The notes beneath the pieces are model-generated. The model saw only the letters and a list, made by a program, of their open reading frames with translations. It was not told the DNA's origin and did not search any database. A stretch of DNA of 64,000 bases. It comes from Nitrospira sp. (GTDB lineage Bacteria > Nitrospirota > Nitrospiria > Nitrospirales > Nitrospiraceae). The stretch spans positions 736,001 through 800,000 of the forward strand of contig JARFXO010000002.1 of the NCBI GenBank assembly GCA_029194665.1. The letters run 5' to 3'. A program made the translations under genes and the position numbers. Shown here piece after piece: positions 1-8,709 of this stretch (the first letter of the stretch is position 1; every line of letters begins with the position of its first letter).

Positions 1-3000
1 GATGCCCGCACGGTGGGAGGCGGAACGGCGCCCGGTGTCATCACGAACGTGGGGACGTCGGGCTTTCGCGTGGGCATGGGAATGGACGGCCGGACGTTCC
101 CCTTTGCCGGAACCGTCACCGACCTGAGCATTCGCCAGGGGGTCGTGACACAGCAGTTTTTCACGTCGAAACAGCAGGAAGGGCAACGTCTGGAAACTTT
201 AGTCAAACAAGCAGGCGTGATCAAAAAGATCGCCGTGCGTCTGCTTCCGGATGAAAGCCACGCACGGCTGCAACACGTCAAAGACATCATGCACGCGGCC
301 GGGGTAAAGGCGCTCAGCGATCTCGATACCTTGCCGGTCCGGCAAGCCACGCCGCTCGCATGCGGCCAAGTTCTCGTCGCTCCCAAAAAGCAACCAACCG
401 TGAAAGTCAAGTGGAGCGATATTGCAAAACAATTTCGATCGGGCGATCTCACCACGCGCCGTGAAGTGCTCGCTACTCACCTCACGAACCAAAACAGCAC
501 GGCCTTCTTGAGCAAGCTCCCGGTGCAGCCAACGATCCACCTGCGCGAAACCCCGGGCCCCGAGGATGTGGAGACAAGAGACCTCTCCGCTCCAAGCGAC
601 CCAGTGACTTCACGCGCTTCCCGGCTTGGCTTGCCGATCCGCATCACGGGCACGACGGTCAATACCACGACTCTCCTGAATTTCACCAACAACAAACTAA
701 CGGCAATCACGCCGGGATTGCTGGACAAGCTCAAGACCAAGAAGCCCTCGGATTGGCCGACCACCGCCATAGCCATCGCTCAAGTCATGGAGTTGCGGAC
801 GATTCCGATCGACAGCGCCGTGGTCATCGCGGGCACGCTCGATCTGACTGAGCAGCGATTGGTCGTGGAACCGAACGTCTCGACCCTCTATATCATTGCT
901 GAGAACGTCATCTGCGGCAACAATGCAGCGATCACCTGGCGCCGACCCGGCGGCTCTACGCCGGCGCGTGCCGACAATCCGGATTTGAACGGCCGGGATT
1001 TCCCCGGCGTGCAAACCAAACACGATTCGCGAGACGGGCTGGACGGCGGGGACGGCATGCCGGGCCAATCCGGGACAGCAGGCGCAGCGGGGCGCCACGC
1101 ACCCAACATTGAAATGTGGGTCAAGAACATGACCGGCCTGCCGAATCTCGACTTTAACGGCGAGGACGGCATTCAGGGGGGGCGCGGCCAGCGCGGCGGT
1201 CGCGGTGGTCGCGGCGGCGGTGGCCATACAGGAAAACGCGTTTGGCTCTTTGGCTGGCATTGCACATCAGAAGGCGGCGACGGAGGTGACGGCGGAAACG
1301 GGGCGCGCGGCGGCGACGGCGGCCGAGGGGGAAACGGCGGGAATGCAGGCACCATTTCAATCGGCGTCTTGACCGGCACCCTCGCGAATACGGTGGTGAA
1401 CAAATCGTTCAAGATCAAGAACCAGGGCGGGCGCAAGGGTCCCGGCGGGTCTGGCGGCGCCGGCGGGTCTGGTGGGAGCGGCGGTCAGAGCGGGAACGGG
1501 GAGACTTGTCATGACGCCAAGAACGGCCATCCCGGCGCGCAAGGCCAGCCAGGCGCGCAAGGCCCTGCCGGGTTCAGCGACGGCAGTGATGCGCAGGTGA
1601 CCTTCTTCGAATTCAGCCAGGCGGCATGGGACGATCTGATGACGCGGCCCTGGATCACCCAATTGAGCCCGACTGACGTATTTCCCGGCGACACCCTTAC
1701 GATCCGTGGCAGCCGTTTCACGACGAACGATCGGGTGATGCTCGGCGCATCAGCGCTCGCTCCAACGGTCAACGCCGATGAGTCGATCTCCATCGCGATT
1801 CCTCTCACAATCACCGGCGGCGAACAACAGATCTTCGTGCGTCGGGCCGACGGAACGGAAAGCAATCGGTTGAATCTTGGGATCAAACCATTGCTCGATG
1901 TGCTGACCGATCCCCTGGCGCAGGGCAGCACCGTCAACCTGACCGGCAGGGCTTTCACGACCGGGGCTACCGTGCTGTTCAACGGTGGAACCATTCCCGC
2001 CACGGTGACCAGCATCACAGCGCTCTCGTTCGTGGTGCCGGGCACGGGCGGCGGCGGCAGCGCAGGTGGAACCGTCACCATTCAAGTCCGTAATCCGGAC
2101 GGCCGTGTCAGCAACAGCCGGACCGCGTCGCAGCCGCGGATCCTCGAGATCCCGTTCAAGTACGGGCAGCACAATTTAAGCTTCGACAATTTCACGGATG
2201 GAGTGCCGGACTGGGGAACGTATGAAGACACGTTCGGCGCCGCCGAGGTCTGGCACGAATTGCTCGATCCCATCTTCGGGCATCCCGTGCTGACCGCGGC
2301 CTACTTCGGATTCTACACGTACTTCCTGAAAGGAAAGGGAAACGGGGGCCTCGCGACGGGCTTCTGTACTTCACTGGCCAGCCTGGTGGCCGATCGCTTT
2401 TGGCTCGGCAAGACCGACACCCCGACCGTGCAGAAGGCGGACGTGCACAAGATGCTGACCGGCCAGCACGGCAAACTCTTGAGCCGCGAAAGCCTGTTGA
2501 CGTTTCACGATCAGGGCCGCGAGGGCATCGACCGCGTGGAAGAATCCTATCGCGAGATTGAAGCCACGTTCTTGCGCGGCACGGATCGGCAAAACATGCC
2601 CCTGCTCTTTTTCATCCCATCGGGGGAAGTCTGGGACTCGGGCTATTTCGACAAGCTCTCGTCCTCGCATTGCGTCATGCCCTACCGGTTCGTCTACCCG
2701 GTGGGACGGCCAGCGCCTCAACTGACTTCCGACGGCACGTCGACGAACACGGATCCGGATGGGGTGGAGCTGTTTGTCTGGGATTGCAACAATGCCACCT
2801 CGCCGAACTGCAAGCTGCGATTCCGCCGGCAGGGCGGGAAAATCCACTTCGAGTTCTTTTCGAACAGCTCCACCGCGCAGTTCAGCAGTCAGGACGGTAT
2901 CACGCTCGGCATGATGCGGCATGGAGATTACATGCTGGCGGATCATGACCTGCCGTTCAGCGGACCGTTCGGGCTGACATCGTTCATCATCGACTTTCTG

Positions 3001-3618
3001 CTTTCTCCGGCTGACCTCCAGGCCGTGGATGCCGCCGGCCGACGCGCCGGCAACTTCGACGGCAAGTTGCTGTCTGAAATACCAGGCAGCCATCCCGGCT
3101 ATTTGACCAAAGGGATGTACCTGCTCCCAGCGAGCACGCCGCTCACACGCACGATCGTCGGCATGGGAGCCGGCACCTATGACTATCATTCCATTACGCC
3201 CGATGGCGCATCGATCCTGCTGCAAAACGTCGGAACTCAGCCGGGCCATCGTGATGTGGTTGGAATCAGCGCCGATGCCACGCAGATACGATTCACGCCT
3301 GCCGTGGATAAGAACTTTTCATTGTCCGTCGCCCGGATCGTCAACGGGCAGGCCCGCGCGCTCTCCATCGCTGGAGTCGGCGGAGGCCCGAGCAACGATG
3401 TCGATATTACGCTGTCCCCGGAGATGAATGTGGTGCGCGTCGGGAATCGCGGCCTCGCGCGCAATCTGACTGTGACGGCACTGGCGGTGACGAAGGGAGG
3501 CCAGCCCACCAACAAGGCGCTCGCGGCGATCGCAGTCCCACCGGCCAACGACCTCGCCGTCACGGTGACGGACTGGAACGCCGTTGATGTACAGGCTCAA
3601 CCTGTACCGTTCGAATAG
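1..3618 (+). CDS. Large Gly-rich (collagen-like) protein with IPT/TIG-like modules and a possible papain-like site; 5' end outside window
   Basis: The frame is open from the first base, and codons before the first possible start (GTG at 13) read on without a stop, so the gene most likely begins upstream. Numbering residues from GTG 13, about 340-520 are rich in G-x-x and GG-x repeats (GGDGGDGGNGARGGDGG; a later GAQGQPGAQGPAG stretch is collagen-like). About 545-720 hold two Ig-like IPT/TIG-type modules (LSPTDVFPGDTLTIRGSRF and VNLTGRAFTTGATVLFNG). Next comes GLATGFCTSLASL with Cys785, SSSHCVMPYRF with His886 and VWDCNN with Asp924. This Cys...H...D/N order resembles papain-like folds in which a buried C-G/S-x helix is followed by a H-[AC]-V strand; that is my inference, not a recognised family hit. 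The C-terminal 250 residues look beta-rich. Probably secreted or surface-attached. No named family recognised. Confidence 0.8.
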   Translation, partial: DARTVGGGTAPGVITNVGTSGFRVGMGMDGRTFPFAGTVTDLSIRQGVVTQQFFTSKQQEGQRLETLVKQAGVIKKIAVRLLPDESHARLQHVKDIMHAAGVKALSDLDTLPVRQATPLACGQVLVAPKKQPTVKVKWSDIAKQFRSGDLTTRREVLATHLTNQNSTAFLSKLPVQPTIHLRETPGPEDVETRDLSAPSDPVTSRASRLGLPIRITGTTVNTTTLLNFTNNKLTAITPGLLDKLKTKKPSDWPTTAIAIAQVMELRTIPIDSAVVIAGTLDLTEQRLVVEPNVSTLYIIAENVICGNNAAITWRRPGGSTPARADNPDLNGRDFPGVQTKHDSRDGLDGGDGMPGQSGTAGAAGRHAPNIEMWVKNMTGLPNLDFNGEDGIQGGRGQRGGRGGRGGGGHTGKRVWLFGWHCTSEGGDGGDGGNGARGGDGGRGGNGGNAGTISIGVLTGTLANTVVNKSFKIKNQGGRKGPGGSGGAGGSGGSGGQSGNGETCHDAKNGHPGAQGQPGAQGPAGFSDGSDAQVTFFEFSQAAWDDLMTRPWITQLSPTDVFPGDTLTIRGSRFTTNDRVMLGASALAPTVNADESISIAIPLTITGGEQQIFVRRADGTESNRLNLGIKPLLDVLTDPLAQGSTVNLTGRAFTTGATVLFNGGTIPATVTSITALSFVVPGTGGGGSAGGTVTIQVRNPDGRVSNSRTASQPRILEIPFKYGQHNLSFDNFTDGVPDWGTYEDTFGAAEVWHELLDPIFGHPVLTAAYFGFYTYFLKGKGNGGLATGFCTSLASLVADRFWLGKTDTPTVQKADVHKMLTGQHGKLLSRESLLTFHDQGREGIDRVEESYREIEATFLRGTDRQNMPLLFFIPSGEVWDSGYFDKLSSSHCVMPYRFVYPVGRPAPQLTSDGTSTNTDPDGVELFVWDCNNATSPNCKLRFRRQGGKIHFEFFSNSSTAQFSSQDGITLGMMRHGDYMLADHDLPFSGPFGLTSFIIDFLLSPADLQAVDAAGRRAGNFDGKLLSEIPGSHPGYLTKGMYLLPASTPLTRTIVGMGAGTYDYHSITPDGASILLQNVGTQPGHRDVVGISADATQIRFTPAVDKNFSLSVARIVNGQARALSIAGVGGGPSNDVDITLSPEMNVVRVGNRGLARNLTVTALAVTKGGQPTNKALAAIAVPPANDLAVTVTDWNAVDVQAQPVPFE

Positions 3619-4229
3619 AGTGCCATAAGGATTGATGCATGGCGGGCCGGAACACTTTCGGTTGATGCTGTCACGGCATCGCCGTGGGCCCGGTCCACCA
3701 CGTTTTTCTCGTCTGCCGGGCTGCGATCACGCGACGCCGGAACATTCACATCGCCTCCGGTTTGGGTTGTCCGCCTTGCCTCAAAAGCGACGACAAGACT
3801 CTTTCGGCACAACCCGTCAGCATCGTGGTCAAGAACGACGTCCACAGGGCACGAAGCCGCCAGGAGCGACACGTCCTTTGTCCGGGAAGTACGCCGATGG
3901 GGTGATCCCGCCAATGAAAACCTCATGCCCGTAACAAGAACCCACAGCACGCGTAGATCATGGCCAGGAGCGATTGTGGAGAAAACAGGGGCAGAGGCCC
4001 CCGATAATCACAAACCGTCAGGTCTGAACACGACTGACCGTGGCGACTCATGAATCCTGGAAGCTTTTCCAACTCCGTAAGCAGGTCCTGCCGATGCTCG
4101 TGAAGATGAGACAGTATTCGAAACTATCATGATGAGACGAAGGTAGGAGCCACTAGGCTCACCGTGATGCTTTCGCCACGACTACAGAATGTGCTTCAAT
4201 AGGAATGCTCATAGAATGGAGCGGGAGGA
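3619..4229. other. Intergenic stretch, no supported gene
   Basis: About 610 bases between two plus-strand genes. Short open frames on both strands (for example about 3684-3905 and 3597-3950) have no recognisable motif, no convincing Shine-Dalgarno and unlikely composition. I see no clear terminator or transposon end. Confidence 0.5.
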
Positions 4230-5807
4230 ATGGTCCGATACGACCCATCGGCGCGAGGTATCGTTGATCATCCCTGCTTACGACTGGTCGGTCTTCTATT
4301 GATGATTATCTTGCCTAACGCTCTCATCCAGGCAAAGGCACGGGCGGAAACCAATCCGGTCCAGCGAGAAAATGCTCGGCCGGGCACCGCAGAGTGGCGC
4401 CTGACCAATCCAGCCTTGCACCGCGAGATCGAGGGCTATGCCTCACTCACCAGTGTCAACCGGGGCCACCCGATCAAGTTCTACGTCCACACGCAGGACC
4501 ACTCTTACAGGCTCGAGATCTATCGAATGGGGTGGTATGGAGGCACCGGTGGGAGGCTCGTGCATGGACCTGTGACTCTCCCGGGCGTCTCGCAACGGAT
4601 GCCGTCGATGGATGCTCGGACTGGACTGGTTGAATGTGCATGGCAGAACCCGTACCTCCTTGTGGTCGGCAACGAGTCCGATCGGGAAACATGGGTCAGC
4701 GGCATTTATCTTGCAAAACTGACGGCGGAGGGCAGCGGCGCACAAGCCTACATCATTTTTGTCGTGCGGGATGAGACGCGCCCCTCTGACTTTCTCTTCC
4801 AATCGAGCGTCACCACCTATCAGGCCTATAATAATTGGGGCGGCAAATCGCTTTACGACTTCAACAGCACAGGGAGGCGGCGAGCTTACAAAGTGTCTTT
4901 CAACCGACCCTATGCTATCAGCAGCAATCCTGTTGCCGCCTACGGTAATGGCGCCGGCGACTTTCTGACCAATAACGCCGTGCCTCCAACGGATGCGTCC
5001 TCGCCCTCGGGCTGGGAATACAATATGGTACGATGGTTGGAAAAGGAAGGCTATGACGTCACCTATAGCACAAGTGTTGACACCCACACGAACGCCCGGA
5101 TCCTAGACCGCCATAAAGGCTGGTTCTCCGTCGGGCATGATGAATACTGGACATGGCAGATGCGCATTCATGTTGAAGGTGGACGCGACCGTGGCGTGCA
5201 TCTCGCGTTTTTTTCTGGGAATGTGTGCTATTGGCAGATCCGACTGGAGCCCAGTGCGATCACAGGTGAGCAGGATCGCACAATCGTCTCATACAAAGAC
5301 GATGCACAGGTGCACGATCCCTATGCCAGGAAGGAGTTGGGGGAACGACATCTCACAACGGTGCGTTGGCGGGATGAACCGGTCAACCGGCCTGAGGAGT
5401 CCTTGATCGGCGTGATGTATGACGGCAATCCCGTTGATGCCGACATTGTCATCACCAAACCTGACCACTGGACCATGATCGGTACGGATCTTCGGTCGGG
5501 CGACCGTTTGCCGCGACTCTTGGGCTATGAGGCCGACCGAATCTTCGGAAGTGCTCCACCAGGCACCACGATTCTCGCCGAATCCCCATACACCTTCGAG
5601 GGTCAACCTCACCTGGCCAATATGACAATCTACACCCTTCATAACGGGGCGACGGTGTTCGCGGTTGGGACCATCCAATGGAGTTGGGGACTTGACGATT
5701 TCAACGTGCCGGAGCTGCGACAATCGAGCCGTAATGCGAGTGTTCAACAGATCACAAAAAATCTCCTTACTCGGTTTCGACAAGGAGCATCGTCCCACTC
5801 ACGGTAA
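4230..5807 (+). CDS. N,N-dimethylformamidase beta-subunit-like (DMFA2_C) secreted protein
   Basis: A 525-residue protein. The N-terminus carries a hydrophobic stretch (about residues 17-33, LRLVGLLLMIILPNALIQA), suggesting export. After it the sequence has hallmarks of the large C-terminal region shared with the N,N-dimethylformamidase large subunit: YRLEIYRMGWYGGTGGR near residue 90, TTYQAYNNWGGKSLYDF near 195, and VGHDEYWTWQMR near 305. In that family this region has an alpha/beta, GATase-like fold; most relatives are uncharacterised and I cannot say it hydrolyses DMF. A GGGAGG lies almost against the ATG, so a slightly different start is possible. It precedes a GT4 gene by 62 bases and probably belongs to the same plus-strand group. 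Confidence 0.75.
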   Translation: MVRYDPSARGIVDHPCLRLVGLLLMIILPNALIQAKARAETNPVQRENARPGTAEWRLTNPALHREIEGYASLTSVNRGHPIKFYVHTQDHSYRLEIYRMGWYGGTGGRLVHGPVTLPGVSQRMPSMDARTGLVECAWQNPYLLVVGNESDRETWVSGIYLAKLTAEGSGAQAYIIFVVRDETRPSDFLFQSSVTTYQAYNNWGGKSLYDFNSTGRRRAYKVSFNRPYAISSNPVAAYGNGAGDFLTNNAVPPTDASSPSGWEYNMVRWLEKEGYDVTYSTSVDTHTNARILDRHKGWFSVGHDEYWTWQMRIHVEGGRDRGVHLAFFSGNVCYWQIRLEPSAITGEQDRTIVSYKDDAQVHDPYARKELGERHLTTVRWRDEPVNRPEESLIGVMYDGNPVDADIVITKPDHWTMIGTDLRSGDRLPRLLGYEADRIFGSAPPGTTILAESPYTFEGQPHLANMTIYTLHNGATVFAVGTIQWSWGLDDFNVPELRQSSRNASVQQITKNLLTRFRQGASSHSR

Positions 5808-5869
5808 GTACACGTCGAGGGCGGTATGGTCCGGACCGTCAGTAACGGCCCTGTCTGGAGAGACCCGGC

Positions 5870-6922
5870 ATGAAGATCGCTCAACTGGTCCACCTAAGCG
5901 TGAGTGTGCCTCCTGAAAAGTATGGCGGAACGGAACGAGTGGTCTTCCACCTCGTGGAAGAGCTGGTCCGGCTTGGTCATGACGTCACCCTATTTGCCAG
6001 CGGTGATTCGACCACGAGCGCGAAGCTCCTCCCCATGTGCGACCGCGCGCTCACCCATACGCTGTTCATCAATAGAGACGCTATCATGACGCAGATGCTG
6101 GAACAGGTGTGGAACCTGTCTCATCAGTTCGACATTATCCATTCTCATCTGGACTTCGTGGGATTTCCTCTGGCCCGCCGGTCCGAGGTCCCTGTCATTA
6201 CCACGGTCCATGGACACCTGGGAGCACCGGAACTGGCCAAGGTCTATCGCGAATTCTGGGAGATTCCGCTGATCTCCGTTTCGTATGCGCAACGGACGCT
6301 TTTTGCTTACAACAACTGGAAAGCGAACGTGTACCACGGGATCCCGGTCGATCTCTATCGATTTCACTCAAAACCTCAGAAGTACCTTGCGTTCACGGGC
6401 AGGATGTCGCCGGAGAAATCACCGGAGGTGGCGATCCGGGTCGCTCAACAATTGGGCATCCCGTTGCGGATGGCCGCCAAGGTGGACCCAGTCGATCGTG
6501 ACTATTTTGAGGCCGAGATCGCCCATCACCTGACACATCCCCTCATCCAGTTTATCGGAGAGATCAGCGATCGTGAAAAGGGCGAATTTCTCGGGAATGC
6601 CAGCGCGGTGCTGTGCCCTCATCGGCCGGAGTCGTTCGGCTTGGTGTTGATCGAAGCGTTGGCCTGCGGCACTCCAGTGGTGACCTATCGACACGGGTCG
6701 TATCCGGAACTGATCGACCATGAGACGACTGGATTTCTCTGTCGAGATGAGCAAGAGATGGTGCAAGCCGCCCGCCGCGTCGACGAGATCGATCGCCACC
6801 GATGCCGCAAGACCTTCGAAGAGCGGTTCACGGCCGAACGCATGGTGAAAGAATACGTCCAACTGTATGAACAAATGATCCGCGAAGCATCGGTAAACGC
6901 ATCCTTCTCTTCTGATGAATGA
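5870..6922 (+). CDS. GT4 family glycosyltransferase
   Basis: A 350-residue GT-B fold glycosyltransferase. The N-terminal acceptor domain has the usual YGGTERVVFHLVEELVRLGHD opening (broken here: YGGTERVV ... LVRLGHDVTLFA). The C-terminal donor domain has FTGRMSPEKSPEVAI near residue 172 and the E-x7-E type signature RPESFGLVLIEALACGTP near residue 262. It should transfer a sugar from an activated nucleotide donor in the cytoplasm; donor and acceptor cannot be read from sequence. The ATG at 5870 has GGAGAG eight bases upstream. Its stop overlaps the next start (ATGA), implying translational coupling with the NagB-like gene. Confidence 0.85.
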   Translation: MKIAQLVHLSVSVPPEKYGGTERVVFHLVEELVRLGHDVTLFASGDSTTSAKLLPMCDRALTHTLFINRDAIMTQMLEQVWNLSHQFDIIHSHLDFVGFPLARRSEVPVITTVHGHLGAPELAKVYREFWEIPLISVSYAQRTLFAYNNWKANVYHGIPVDLYRFHSKPQKYLAFTGRMSPEKSPEVAIRVAQQLGIPLRMAAKVDPVDRDYFEAEIAHHLTHPLIQFIGEISDREKGEFLGNASAVLCPHRPESFGLVLIEALACGTPVVTYRHGSYPELIDHETTGFLCRDEQEMVQAARRVDEIDRHRCRKTFEERFTAERMVKEYVQLYEQMIREASVNASFSSDE

Positions 6923-7713
6923 TGCTGGTGCTCATCACAGAAACATCGGAGGAAGGCGGCAGGATAGCAGGAAGCCTCGTTGCTCAGGCGATCAAGCAAA
7001 CTCCGGCATTGCGGCTTGGACTCGCTGCTGGTACCACGCCGCTCGGATTGTACCGGAAGCTGGTGGATCTGCATCGCACGACGCCTCTCGATTTTGCTCA
7101 CGTTCGGCTTTTCAGCCTCGACGAGTTCATCGGGTTACCGAGCAACAACCCGCACAGCTATCACAGCTTCTTTCATCAGCATCTTCTCAACCACGTCAAT
7201 ATCGATCCGGCGCATCTCCATCTTTTGCACGGACAGGCCGAGGACATCGACTCCTACTGTGTTTCGTATGAACGGCTCATCCGAAACCAAGGCGGCATCG
7301 ATCTGCAGATCCTAGGAATAGGGCAGAACGGCCACCTAGGATTCAATGAACCAGGTTCCAGTCTCAATTCCCGAACAAGGCGCAGTCTCCTGAGCGCGTC
7401 GACCAAACACTATCTTGCTCGGGTCTTCGATAGCGAGCCGGTCCCGGAATGGGCTGTGACCATGGGTCTCGGCACCATTCGTGAGGCGCAAACACTCTTG
7501 CTGTTGGCCTTTGGAACACGCAAGGCCGCAGTCGTCGCCAAAGCCGTGGAAGGACCGTTGAGTGCGTTCACGCCTGCCTCATCCATTCAGTTGCATCCCA
7601 ACGTCGTCCTCGTGCTTGACCGCGAAGCTGCGGGTTCCCTCAAGAATCAGGAATACTATCGGCAGCAATCGTCTCACATGATGAAAAGCAATCAATGGTT
7701 CTTGGAACCTTGA
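6919..7713 (+). CDS. nagB: Glucosamine-6-phosphate deaminase (NagB-like)
   Basis: 264 residues, the usual NagB length. It converts glucosamine 6-phosphate to fructose 6-phosphate and ammonia, linking amino-sugar turnover to glycolysis. Visible signatures: LAAGTTPLGLYRKL near residue 35 (phosphate-binding loop), FSLDEFIGL near residue 60 (conserved Asp), and LGIGQNGHLGFNEPGSS near residue 132 (active-site His and Glu). The Asn before GH is common in Bacillus-type enzymes, so it is not a defect. The start overlaps the preceding GT4 stop by four bases. 6-phosphogluconolactonase shares the fold, but GHLGFNEPG favours NagB. Pairing with a glycosyltransferase is unusual; it may tune amino-sugar supply. 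Confidence 0.85.
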   Translation: MMLVLITETSEEGGRIAGSLVAQAIKQTPALRLGLAAGTTPLGLYRKLVDLHRTTPLDFAHVRLFSLDEFIGLPSNNPHSYHSFFHQHLLNHVNIDPAHLHLLHGQAEDIDSYCVSYERLIRNQGGIDLQILGIGQNGHLGFNEPGSSLNSRTRRSLLSASTKHYLARVFDSEPVPEWAVTMGLGTIREAQTLLLLAFGTRKAAVVAKAVEGPLSAFTPASSIQLHPNVVLVLDREAAGSLKNQEYYRQQSSHMMKSNQWFLEP

Positions 7714-7767
7714 TTTACGCAGGCTGCTCAGGACGGTCTTTCAATCTGGCCACCTTTTCCCCGAGCG

Positions 7768-8571
7768 CTAAGGTTTCCTCGCGGTCACGAGATGGGCCGA
7801 CAATGGGAACGCCACTCGTCCATCCGCCGTCGCGTAGGAACTGAGAGTCTGCTCAGCTGTCTCTAATATACGGTGAATCTGGTCCTCGCTCAGCAGTACT
7901 CCCATAACCGGCAGCCAGCCCCTCAGGTCGGCCTCGACCATGGTCCGAATGCTGGGGAAGAGCGCAGTCCCTTGATGAGTGGTAATTTGGGCTGAGGCCA
8001 CCCCGGCTTCCGAAAACAACTTGACGAGATCTTTCCGATTGCCGAGCACGAATGGTGCTCGCAGGGCATCCGCCGCTTGCCGGCCGGCTATTTGTTCCAG
8101 TAGCGCGACCTCAGCGGCATAGGCTGGTATGTTGTCGAGCGAGTCCCAGATCGCCACAGCCAACCGTCCTCCCGGCACCAGCACGCGAAGCATCTCGCGA
8201 AGGGCCTGGCGGCGATCCCTAAAGAACATGAGGCCGAACTGGTTCACAACAGCATCGAAAGACCGATCAGGGAACGGTAGTGACTCGGCGATCCCCTCTT
8301 GCCACTCGATCGCTGGTGCAAGCTGTCGAGCTACCGCGACCATTCCAGGGTTCGAGTCAATCCCCACGACATACCCGGTTGATCCGACCCGCGAGGCGGC
8401 TTCACGCGCAAGAATTCCGGTGCCGCATGCGACGTCGAGTACTCGTTGACCAGGCTTGATGTGCACGGCATCCGCGCTCTTTGGTGCCCACTGCCCGAAG
8501 AGCGCCGGCACGAACAGCGCTTCGTACGAATTCGCAGCTTCGATCTGAGCCTGTAACGAGAGCTCGCTCAT
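7768..8571 (-). CDS. Class I SAM-dependent methyltransferase (UbiE/Methyltransf_11 type)
   Basis: 267 residues from the ATG at 8571 (MSELSLQAQIEAANSYE); a TTG six codons upstream is less likely. Motif I VLDVACGTGILAREAA near residue 42, an acidic residue at the end of strand 2 (VVGIDSNPGM) and the post-motif region LPFPDRSFDAVVNQFGLMFF are those of UbiE-like methyltransferases acting on small molecules. The substrate cannot be deduced. It is convergent with nagB (54 bases between) and probably unrelated to gltBD upstream. Confidence 0.8.
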   Translation of the reverse strand: MSELSLQAQIEAANSYEALFVPALFGQWAPKSADAVHIKPGQRVLDVACGTGILAREAASRVGSTGYVVGIDSNPGMVAVARQLAPAIEWQEGIAESLPFPDRSFDAVVNQFGLMFFRDRRQALREMLRVLVPGGRLAVAIWDSLDNIPAYAAEVALLEQIAGRQAADALRAPFVLGNRKDLVKLFSEAGVASAQITTHQGTALFPSIRTMVEADLRGWLPVMGVLLSEDQIHRILETAEQTLSSYATADGRVAFPLSAHLVTARKP

Positions 8572-8709
8572 GTGGAGATTACATCCCAAGCTGTCCGATC
8601 ATGTGCCCTCTGCTTCCGTATAAATTACGTACTCGACGGCTTCGTCGAAACACACGGTTTTCGTACGTTAAGGGTTTGGGTGATCCAAGAACGTGATTGG
8701 AGGGCGCTT

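Noticed and set aside
1173..1436. Pro-rich minus-strand frame opposite the Gly-rich region
   Set aside because: It is the antisense of GGN-type glycine codons; long antisense frames are expected there.
3597..3950. 117-codon minus-strand frame downstream of the Gly-rich gene
   Set aside because: It overlaps the end of that gene, has no recognisable motif and lacks a ribosome binding site.
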